DNA of 11,936 nucleotides from Psilocybe azurescens (Eukaryota > Basidiomycota > Agaricomycetes > Agaricales > Agrocybaceae), in the NCBI GenBank assembly GCA_023853785.1, contig JAJIRX010000748.1, positions 1 to 11,936 on the forward strand. Direction: 5' to 3'. Below the pieces are notes generated by a model. The model searched no databases and had not been told where the DNA came from. It saw only the letters and a program-made list of their open reading frames with translations. Below are positions 1 to 7,025 of this stretch, one piece after another. How positions within the stretch are numbered: the first letter of the stretch is position 1; each line of letters opens with the position of its first letter. The position numbers and the translations under genes are program-made.

Positions 1-749
1 AAGCCTCATTCACATTACGAACATTTTTACACCACCAAATGGGGCTATAACTACAAATGTCTTGAATAAGATTACTATTACGAAATGCATGAAAACATTC
101 GTACTTGAAGGCAAAAAACTTGAATACTTTTTGCACACTATATGTGCCATAATTTAGCAAAGTAATCAGAACAGAAGGCAGCAAACGAAGATCGCCAACT
201 GGAGCTTTGGAAAAGGAAGACCGATTTTTATTTCGAAGGTCAGTTCGTACTTCAGTCCAACCCGTTCGTGGAGTTTGCGTTACCTCAAAGAAATCAACGC
301 TAGATTTAGCATACGCCGCCCCTATCACAGATGTGCCTTTCAATTGCATCCCTTGGAGGTGCAGATATCTTGTGTGATGAATTAAATGCTAGTGAGAGTA
401 GTAATATTGGGCAGCCAGAGGCAACATACTTTGAAAATAAAGTATGAGAAATTTCCTTCGCCTAGAATTATACCAAGCATTCCTATCCGCTTAAATCATG
501 GGCGCTGCGTACCGAATAATCGTAGGCTAAGATGCCGAGGGCTATAGCGATGCGTATGAGCCAGTAAGTAAGCCATGAATAAGAGCCGGTGGAGAATTTG
601 ACTAAGGAACTAAAAATCACTCAAAATACGACCAAAACAGAGGCATTCCCTCCGGGATAGTTAACCGCTTGAACACTGTTGATCGACGTTGATGAAGTAG
701 AAGCTGCACATGAGGGAAATATGGCACCTAGCCTCCAACTTAATGGCGA
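1..749. other. Gene-free AT-rich stretch
   Basis: No reading frame with a plausible start and protein-like composition was found on either strand. No RNA gene or clear transposon was seen. It leads into the dispersed repeat at 750. Confidence 0.5.
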
Positions 750-922
750 GAGTATGGTTGGTAGGAGCTCCACGGCCTGATTTTGACTTTTGACGTTTGA
801 TCTTTGAACTTTTAACTCTTCGACCCGTATATTTCTAACGCCTAATATTTGTTATGTCCTTCCTTATGTATAACCATACCTGGTCGTGCAATTCTGATAA
901 TAGGTTTTCGAGCTCAAAATGG
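750..922 (-). repeat. Dispersed repeat, copy A (inverted relative to copy B at 4598-4773)
   Basis: Read on the minus strand, this copy starts with CCATTTTGAGCTC (922-910). It then has about 84 poorly conserved bases, and then GGTCGAAG (825-818) followed by degenerate GTTCAAA/GTCAAAA units and a GTGGAG..CCAACCATAC block ending near 750. The same landmarks occur in the same order and at almost the same spacing in copy B on the plus strand. The copies are clearly diverged outside the landmarks. No terminal inverted repeats, target duplication or transposase are visible, so the class (old MITE, solo LTR or other) is unknown. Confidence 0.7.
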
Positions 923-988
923 AGTTTCTTGGCTGGACTTTTGTACGTTCAGCTCAAATAAAGCTCTATCTTATTTTATGCAAAGCAT

Positions 989-1717
989 ATGAATTCTCCT
1001 TGTCACGTAGACGATTATTCTTCCAGCGCAGATGAGTCTAGCGACGACTCCGAGGAATCGGATGACTCTGAGGATGAGTTTTCTTGCGATAGCTGCAATC
1101 GTTTCTTTAAAGACACCTTCAGCCTGAATCAACACCTCACCTTCTCCGAACAGCTTCATTAAGTGTTTTGAATGCTCTTGAGATTTTTCTGAAACTTCCC
1201 TCGGTCAAGTAAATGTCATAATGCCGATGACTTCCTTCCTGCTTCTAACTTCATGATACCAGCATCAAGGGTCTTTGGCGCATAGGAGCGTAATTTTAAA
1301 TGCCACTTATACGACTCTATGTTTAAAGCCCTTCCGGGATCGCGTTACACATGGAATCAGGATGCCACAAAGTTACCCGGCACCAAGTCACGGCGGCAGT
1401 ACACAAGATGAAGGTGTCTCCCAACATTTCGATTAAGCGCACCTTTATCATCTCGGCAGCTTCATGGAATAGCACATCGTAAGTATGTTTCCTTTGTAAA
1501 AAAAATGCAACACTCTGGCCGGACTCAACAGTCATCTACACTCGGCTGCCCAGAATGACGAGGAGTTTAGATGTCCGAAGTGTAGTGCAGAGTTCAAGCT
1601 CATCTCTGGATTCGTTCAACATTTGAAAGCCATTCCTGTGGCCAGGACAAGAACAAGCAAGTCGAAAGCTATTTCAACGATTTATCCGGTCAGTTCTCTT
1701 GTTTGCTTAAGCTCTGA
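989..1717 (+). pseudogene. C2H2 zinc-finger protein gene, frame-disrupted
   Basis: Probable nuclear nucleic-acid-binding protein with about five C2H2-type fingers. The ATG at 989 opens an acidic Ser/Asp/Glu stretch (residues 11-30). Finger 1 follows with C33, C36 and H49 in a C-x2-C-x12-H pattern. Later pieces lie in other frames: CFEC near 1164-1175; a finger starting KCH at 1298 and running into HMESGCHK (about 1350); CFLC (1486-1497) continuing to NTLAGLNSHLHS; and FRCPKC (about 1567) ending HSCG. The tail LSGQFSCLLKL stops at TGA 1715-1717. Breaks seen: an extra T near 1159, TGA 1179-1181, a shift near 1205-1215, TAG 1283-1285, one A short at 1325-1327, TAA 1480-1482, one A short in A8 (1498-1505), and one A short at 1626-1628. 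The second Cys of the finger at 1301 is Tyr (TAC 1310-1312). The family resemblance is from memory; it could be a decayed gene or an error-laden assembly of a live one. Confidence 0.8.
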
Positions 1718-2841
1718 GCTTGCACCACGGGAGTTAAGAGGTACGTCGCTCAACATATCTTATTGACGTTGCCTCATCTGGTGTAGGAGGTCGAAACACA
1801 GGTGAACATCGTCCATGGATGATGTTCACCTGTTTACAGTCTTCAACTATCTGGTGGACGGACAAACCTATTTTAGCGTGTAGTGCGCACAGTGCAAGCC
1901 ACAAGGATACCCTTTAACATTCATTGAGATCTTCCTTCAACTTGAGGTTTATTGAACACTTCTTTCGGTTGCCAGGTATCGGGCTTCTAGCTACCACTTT
2001 GTTATGCAAGGGAGTTTGTCCCGTTTTTATCTCAGTCAATATGCAGTGCCATGATATCAATTTTAAGCACATAACGTCTTCAAAGGTATGTTCTAAGTCG
2101 TGCGCAAAGCACATAAGAGTGAGAAATTTGTTATTATTAGGCGCCCATAAATATCCCGACTATGCATCTGATCCCTCCTTCATTAAACCAAGAGAGTTAA
2201 ATGTCAGTACTGTACCCATTTAAATTTCATCCGATGCCTTTTATCTCTCAGTATAGTCAAAGACGTAACGTACACCAATTACACGTTCGTAGACTCGGGA
2301 TTTTGTTACCTCCGACCTCCTTTTAACTAAGGACTAATTATCTACACAGACTTCCTTTGAGAGTAGTTTTAGGTGTAAGTTTCCAGACCCCAAGCCATCG
2401 GTCTCTGGCAATGCCGGAGGCCTGACCTCTTGTCGCCGCCGTTGCTAAGTTAAAGTTAGTTCTTAGCTCCCAATATAGGTGATTTCCCAAGCAAGGACAG
2501 GCGGAATGATCTCTGAACCACCGTCCTGGCGTTTGAATTATGTCCTTAGCTCACAGGAAACGCTGGTATCCAGTCAGGCGAGAGGTCATGCAGCTATGCT
2601 GACATGTATCATTTACGTTCTATCACAACTTCGCCGCGATCTGTAATAAATTTGCAAGGGTTTCCAACTGTCAAACCGTTATAAGTATTAAGGAACGTGT
2701 ACCCGTAGCACCTAAGTGCTTAGAGTGATCTCTGCACAAATCCTTGACTTCCATGAAAATTAATCATATCATGTATTCAAATGAGCGTATATCGTCTTCC
2801 TCGCACGTCATATGTATTAGTACTCCAGATATCTAATTATA
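1718..2841. other. Intergenic region without a supported gene
   Basis: The longest open frames here (for example about 1924-2223 on the plus strand) lack an ATG start and show no recognisable motif. The only structured element noticed is the palindrome at 1799-1832. Upstream exons of the gene that becomes visible at about 2842 could lie in its right part, but I cannot define them. Confidence 0.4.
1799..1832. repeat. 34-bp near-perfect palindrome
   Basis: The left arm starts CAGGTGAACATCGTCCA (1799-1815). The right arm 1816-1832 is its reverse complement at 16 of 17 positions, and the one mismatch would be a G-U pair in RNA. There is no spacer, so it could extrude a cruciform in DNA. In RNA it would be a long hairpin with a tight loop at CCATGG. 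It lies about 80 bp past the zinc-finger stop codon. Function is unknown. Confidence 0.85.
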
Positions 2842-3865
2842 GCTCGCCACTGTCCAGTACACATACCCCCTAACCCCGCAATCGCAACAAAGGCGATTCG
2901 AGGTCGACAGACAGAATGAGGGGTGTCCTACTCTGCCGAATAGAGCGCTCCTCAACTCGGTGGAGCAGAAGGCCGATTGGAAAGCTGCCAAGGTGACTTC
3001 CAAGTGATGAAAGTTGAGTCCGTGATACATATGTTTTATGGATATATGACCTAAAACGTCTTTTCTAGTTGAAAATAACTGCCATTCGCCATGGTATAAA
3101 ATCTCTAGTCCAGAGAGTCTAGTAGCTGCATTACTCCTCAACCAGCGCACATCCAACGGTCAAAATTTCACCAACAGCCTAGTCTACTATGTCTGGAACT
3201 TCAAGGCAGTGAACTCATCCAAAAACGCGTGGAGTTTAATCAGATCTTTGCCGAGTTTGAGAACCTCGTTGTTTACAAACCACAGCGTGAGTCGCTCTTA
3301 GATTTAATTTGATGTGTAATGAAGCATATTCTGACCTGCCTTGAACAGTACCCATTGGTGCAAACTGGGGCTATTATGGTCCCGTCGCCTTCAACACCGA
3401 AGGTGAAATCAAGACCCATGTATGTCATTCTGCAACATCCTAGAAGTCATTACTCAAGTAACCGCAGGAGGGATTGATCGTCTTGGCGAGGGATGGAAGC
3501 GATGCCCTTGGCGAAATCCGTGATTGGGAGCCGGTGTTCGTCGACATCGAGCAAGGCAAATTCTCCACCTGGCGCGGAATTCCTAGGGATCCAAGTAAAT
3601 ACGCTGTCATCGGGAAGTCTTCGTCACTGGCGTCGAGAAGCCCAAGGAAGAGCAGACCGTCGGAATCAAGGCTATTCGCAAGGATCTTATCGCAGAGCGT
3701 CGACCTCACCACCTCGTGTGGGAGCGTAGGCTCCCGAAGGCAATTCTGTCACTCTGGGATATACTTGCTTTGGATCGTCTCCATGTTGCGACTGGAGCAT
3801 TCGTTTCCACCGGTGGGCCCAATCCAGATGATCTCGAACTTGGCGTGGTTCGCTTCAATGCATAG
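2842..3865 (+). CDS. Multi-exon gene with a Vps62-like C-terminal half
   Basis: The clear part is three exons. An exon ending at 3286 reads ELIQKRVEFNQIFAEF. Intron 3287-3348 (62 nt, GTGAGT..CAG, branch CTGAC at 3331) leads to exon 3349-3419 (LPIGANWGYYGPVAFNTEG). Intron 3420-3467 (48 nt, GTATGT..CAG) leads to the last exon, 3468-3865, ending TAG 3863-3865. The last exon needs one base restored near 3617-3619: the frame leaves at AVIGK and resumes at FVTGVEKPKEEQ, then runs 81 codons through LVWER, LSLWDIL and VATGAFVSTGG to the stop. The Y.xIG.x.TG.xKP ... LVW..R ... SLW arrangement recalls a repeat of Vps62/DUF946-type proteins; this is tentative. An upstream open exon (about 2842-2993, containing PTLPNRALLNSVEQK) and possible coding at 3073-3200 probably belong here, but their joins are unresolved. 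The 5' end is unknown. Confidence 0.65.
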
Positions 3866-4136
3866 TAGGCATACGAATGAGTCTGTATGCCTTATTGTTA
3901 CTGTGTTTGCCTGCCACAATAGCTCGTCTTTCTGCACTCCGAATAATCACAAGAGTTAAATTAAAAACATTTCGGAAGGACGATAAACGGTAACACAAGG
4001 AAACAAAGATTTGTACTTTAAAAGTGATCAATAAAATAAAAATACGTCTGAATGTACTACTACTGTTCAATTGAATATCGAACTGACTCGCTTTGACTTG
4101 CCACGGTACAAGGGCAACTAATGAACACCACTCACC
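3866..4136 (+). other. 3' flank with tandem poly(A)-signal motifs
   Basis: Two overlapping AATAAA hexamers (4030-4035 and 4035-4040) lie about 165 bases after the TAG at 3865, in AT-rich sequence. They are a plausible poly(A) signal for the upstream plus-strand gene. Nothing else is recognised before the tRNA. Confidence 0.4.
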
Positions 4137-4226
4137 GCCCGCCTAGCTCAATCGGAATAGAGCGTCAGACTCTTACGTCTAAGGGATTTGGTGTCTGATG
4201 CCTGCGAGTTAGACCCTCGCAGGGCT
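4137..4226 (+). tRNA. tRNA-Lys(CTT)-like gene with a 17-nt intron, acceptor and T-loop degraded
   Basis: It starts GCCCGCC, then TAGCTCAATCGG, which matches the A-box consensus. The D stem is GCTC/GAGC. The anticodon stem TCAGA (4165-4169) pairs with TCTGA (4194-4198), with anticodon CTT at 4172-4174. About 17 nt (4176-4192) are inserted one base after the anticodon, the canonical tRNA intron site. The T stem GCGAG/CTCGC is intact. The 3' acceptor should pair with GCCCGCC but reads AGGGC, about two bases short of the expected GGCGGGC. The T loop is TTAGACC where TTCGA is expected, so the B box is weak. It may be a tRNA pseudogene or a real tRNA with base errors. Confidence 0.7.
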
Positions 4227-4236
4227 ACTATGTTAA

Positions 4237-4241
4237 TTTTT
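4237..4241 (+). terminator. Pol III T5 terminator
   Basis: A run of five T lies 11 bases after the tRNA-like 3' end, followed by another T4 nearby. This is the position and form expected of an RNA polymerase III stop. It supports the tRNA-like locus having once been transcribed in this orientation. Confidence 0.6.
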
Positions 4242-4597
4242 GGCTTTTATTGTGAACGGAGGCATTGGGAAGAAAGAAGGAATCGATTCACTTTGGTCAC
4301 ATCCGCTGATCATCACATTTAGGCAAGGGAAGTTATTTTTAGCCGGCATTTTTGTCACTTGGTGAAGTTGGGCTTTGTCTTGTAGCAGGCTTGATGTCTG
4401 TACATACACATGAAATATACATTGAAAGTAATTTGACAAAATCTATATTGCTTAAGAGAAGAAATTTTACGTCTTGCTGCATTGTACCACCATTTGGGGT
4501 ACTTTCTTACAATGAACACCGCCTGTCTAGCCGCTGAGTGTCTAACGTTACATTTAAGCTCTCAACATCCATTGCTCAAAATAACATCAAATTTATG
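4242..4597. other. Intergenic region, nothing recognised
   Basis: Short open frames occur on both strands without start context or motif. I see no RNA gene or repeat between the T-run and repeat copy B. Confidence 0.4.
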
Positions 4598-4773
4598 CCA
4601 TTTTGAGCTCTTTATATCCCTTTTGCGACATTTATATTCTGGAAATCGACACTCAAAAATGGTATGCCTGCAGACGACCGTGCGAAATACACAGGTCGAA
4701 GTTCGAAGTTCAAAAGTTCAAACGTCAAAAGTGCAAATCTTGCTGTGGAGTTCCCGCCAACCATACGAGAGGC
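4598..4773 (+). repeat. Dispersed repeat, copy B
   Basis: This copy contains CCATTTTGAGCTC (4598-4610), an 83-base variable part, GGTCGAAG (4694-4701), and GTTCGAAGTTCAAAAG-type units to about 4740. It ends with GTGGAGTTCCCGCCAACCATAC (to about 4766). The order and spacing match the minus strand of 922-750. Three overlapping short ORFs across it are in different frames and look like by-products of the A-rich heptamers, not genes. Confidence 0.7.
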
Positions 4774-5047
4774 AGCGGATCAAAACTCGAACTGTACAAG
4801 AACCCCATGCTACCCATGTGCACTGCGAACCTCTTCGAAACACCCGAAAGAAAATCACGAAGAACATGGGATGATAAAGCTTTTAGTTGACCACGCCCTG
4901 AGTTAAAGTTTTCATTTATGCTGTAAAGAGAGTGATGATGTGTATGCGTATATGTATGACAGTGTGTACTAGAGAAAAATGAGTGTGGGTGTCATAATAA
5001 ATGTTTCGTGAGTCTCGTGAGGGTAAAAGATCAAAATAGGCATCAGA
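4774..5047. other. Intergenic region, nothing recognised
   Basis: Stretch rich in TGTG/TATG, with no supported ORF, RNA or repeat boundary. Confidence 0.35.
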
Positions 5048-5622
5048 TCAGTCCAGAGATATGCATTCCGCCAGCGACGAACGCTTCCCCGGCTGTCTAT
5101 CAATCTTGGGTCGCGAACGACTCGATCTGTGGAAGTGATGACGCAGGATTAAAGTAGCTACCAATTGCTGGTATGAAATAACGGAATGATGTATTGACGG
5201 ATGCAAATGCGGATGAAGAAAGTCATCGCTGTTAAGCGGGGAGACGGAGGGCCGAGTGGAATTGTCGGAGTCTATCACCATCGAACCGTCACAGCATGGT
5301 AGGTGATCGTCATCGTGAATGCCTTCTCGAGAGATGTCTTCCACGTTGACAATCATACAATGCACGTCTACGCCGTGAATTATAAGGAGATTCTTCAAAT
5401 GCTGGGCCAAAATAGCGTCTTGTACATCGAAGCACGAGCTGGACATTATTCTCGATTCACGCGAGACGACTGCAGAAATAATGAGCAAAGTGAGTGGTTT
5501 CTATAAAGACAGTATTGGCACCTTCTTCAGGAGTTGCCAATGATTGTCTAGGTCCGTGTTGATGGTATTTGATTTCCAGTCCGTATATCAAAGTTCTGTA
5601 CAAGTAAAGACATGCCTTCATT
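5048..5622 (-). other. Open frames possibly continuing the gene at 5623-6342
   Basis: Two further minus-strand frames follow the ORF that stops at 5623. One runs to 5457 and includes RRMTPAEMKACLYLYRTLIY and SLATPEEGANTVF. The next runs 5488-5048 and includes SSCFDVQDAILAQHLKNLL. Each overlaps the previous one and is offset by one frame. Given the indels seen elsewhere in the window, the three may be one broken gene of roughly 420 residues. Alternatively, an intron from GT near 5651 to the AG before 5595 could end the protein soon afterwards. No family is recognised, and the plus strand is also partly open here, so coding status is uncertain. Confidence 0.3.
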
Positions 5623-6342
5623 TCAGCTGGTGTCATTCGCCTGCGATACCAGTTTGTGCTTTGCCATGTCGATAAAGAGAATGTCGATGTCGACTCTGTG
5701 GCAGGGGGAGGGAGGGCTTGAGTAGGCAGGCGAGGAAGATAAAGTCGATGCAACGCAAGAAATAGAAGTAGACGAAATTGATGGAAAAGGTACCAGCTCG
5801 CTTTGTGGTTCAGGGTCATGTGATGATGTTACAAGGGGAAAAGTGACGGAGAGCGACGCAGTCGGAGGAGAAATCGAAAGTGGAGCAATTGAACGCGGTG
5901 ATGTAGCCGATGTTGAAGTATTACGAATGTGGAGCGAGGCTATGCGACGAGGACGACTCCTTGTTGAAGTTGAGAGAGCAGATGTTCGTGTTCGTTTACG
6001 AGGAGGATCCTGGTCCTGAGGAGACGTATCCTCTGTGGTCTCCACTTGGGAAGAATCTCCTGTAGGTGAATTTCTTGGCGCTGTACTCCGAAGAAGCGAA
6101 TGTGGTCTCTTTGGAAATGGAATAGTACATCGAACGTCCGTCGACTGGACAGATACTACCAAGACATTCGAAGAATCTGTTTGCATTTCAACTGTTTGCA
6201 ATGAGCTTTCCGAAGATGCTTTACTGGATGCGGAGATGTTGGCGAGAGATAATGAACACGTAGGTGTGGATCGCTGCGCTGAAAGCTCGACAAGAAAATG
6301 AGGAGAGCGTAAAGACAAAGGAGCCGTCTGGTGGTAACGCAT
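5623..6342 (-). CDS. Ser/Thr/Pro-rich protein of unknown function, probably disordered
   Basis: An ATG at 6342-6340 opens 239 codons ending TGA at 5625-5623. The product is dominated by Ser, Thr and Pro, with many S-P dipeptides (RSPH, NSPT, TSPQ, TSPR, ISPP) and a basic cluster PPRKRTRTS near residue 115 that could be a nuclear localisation signal. No folded domain, signal peptide or membrane segment is visible. The C-terminal part RVDIDILFIDMAKHKL looks more ordered, and the frame may continue into the next one (see 5048-5622). A TATA-like box and paired ACGCGT boxes upstream fit transcription in this direction. S-P sites with ACGCGT boxes would suit a cell-cycle-regulated nuclear protein, but that is inference only. 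The antisense frame is also open for about 98 codons, probably because of the repeated TCN codons. Confidence 0.45.
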   Translation of the reverse strand: MRYHQTAPLSLRSPHFLVELSAQRSTPTCSLSLANISASSKASSESSLQTVEMQTDSSNVLVVSVQSTDVRCTIPFPKRPHSLLRSTAPRNSPTGDSSQVETTEDTSPQDQDPPRKRTRTSALSTSTRSRPRRIASLHIRNTSTSATSPRSIAPLSISPPTASLSVTFPLVTSSHDPEPQSELVPFPSISSTSISCVASTLSSSPAYSSPPSPCHRVDIDILFIDMAKHKLVSQANDTS

Positions 6343-6512
6343 CGCAAGAAAACGTCAGTTGAAAGACCCAGGTCGCAAAATTAAATTCCGTGGGTTGAGG
6401 TCGATTCTGGGCTCAGAAACCAACGGAAGGAAATCCAGCACGAGCGCGTCCAAAATCGAGAACGAGGAGATTAGCGAAGTAGAAGGGCAGAAAGGCGCTA
6501 TCTAGCCTCTCT

Positions 6513-6519
6513 CTTTATA
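6513..6519 (-). promoter_or_regulatory. TATA-like box upstream of the 6342 start
   Basis: On the minus strand it reads TATAAAG, about 170 bases before the ATG at 6342, followed by a pyrimidine-rich minus-strand stretch. The core TTTATAAA is palindromic, so it does not by itself prove orientation. Confidence 0.35.
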
Positions 6520-6614
6520 AAATCTAGAATGCGTCGTTGTTGGTTGTGCCTGGTGATCGCGTTGTGAATGCGACAAACAAACACTCTTTCGGCCCGACCA
6601 ATTCAATTGCCGGA

Positions 6615-6652
6615 GACGCGTTTAGATCAAGGGAAGACGCGTTTGTCACGTG
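6615..6652 (-). promoter_or_regulatory. Two ACGCGT (MCB-type) boxes and a CACGTG box
   Basis: ACGCGT occurs at 6616-6621 and 6637-6642 inside a GACGCGTTT direct repeat with a 21-bp period (about two helical turns). CACGTG follows at 6647-6652. ACGCGT is the known core of the MluI cell-cycle box bound by MBF-type factors in fungi, and CACGTG is a bHLH E-box core. They lie about 270-310 bases upstream of the minus-strand ATG at 6342. No plus-strand gene downstream is evident. Binding is not shown by sequence alone. Confidence 0.4.
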
Positions 6653-7025
6653 CAATACAAACACCGCATCCCCTTTCCGCTTGTTTCAACGTCCCAGTCG
6701 ACCCTTAAAAGCTTAACATTTAACATTTAGAAAAGGCTCCAGTGCCAGTATTCGTGAGCCGATTTCCTCCATTACATGGATCACTACCGTCTTTGGTTCG
6801 GTTTGGGAGGGTTCGGATAAAACAATGTCATATCAACGGCTTTGTATTTCTAAGTTCCTTGTACTGTTTATTACACGACTATACATTTTGTTATTGTGAC
6901 GCTAGTACCAGTGACAGCTTACATTTACGAAACTGGGTCTAACTTTGTCTGGACCAGGAAAAGAAATTTTATTTACTAAACTGTACAAAGGTGGGAATTC
7001 GCCGAATTCCTCCTTGATTGTTGTT
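6653..7025 (-). other. 3' flank of the acyl-CoA synthetase gene
   Basis: No gene is seen. The minus-strand hexamer AATAAA at 6973-6968 lies about 53 bases beyond the predicted stop at 7026 and is a good poly(A)-signal candidate. Confidence 0.4.

Noticed and set aside
1479..1531. Possible 53-nt intron (GTAAGT..CAACAG) inside the zinc-finger locus
   Set aside because: The interval encodes CFLC and NTLAGLN, which complete a finger with the following SHLHS, so the splice-like ends are probably coincidental.
1924..2223. 99-codon plus-strand open frame
   Set aside because: Starts at TTG with no ATG in context and no family motif; the composition looks like translated AT-rich DNA.
2833..3156. 107-codon minus-strand open frame
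   Set aside because: It starts at TTG and runs antisense to protein-like plus-strand text and across a probable intron, so I read it as a shadow.
4482..4906. Three overlapping short plus-strand ORFs
   Set aside because: They overlap repeat copy B and arise from its AAGTTCAAA-type units; there is no shared protein signal with copy A.
5303..5506. Plus-strand 67-codon frame opposite the minus-strand chain
   Set aside because: No ATG start and no domain. The minus strand is slightly better supported by the upstream promoter-like boxes, though neither is proven.
5724..6018. Open plus-strand frame rich in Glu, Asp and Val
   Set aside because: It has no start codon near its beginning and is the expected antisense by-product of a Ser/Thr/Pro-rich minus-strand ORF.
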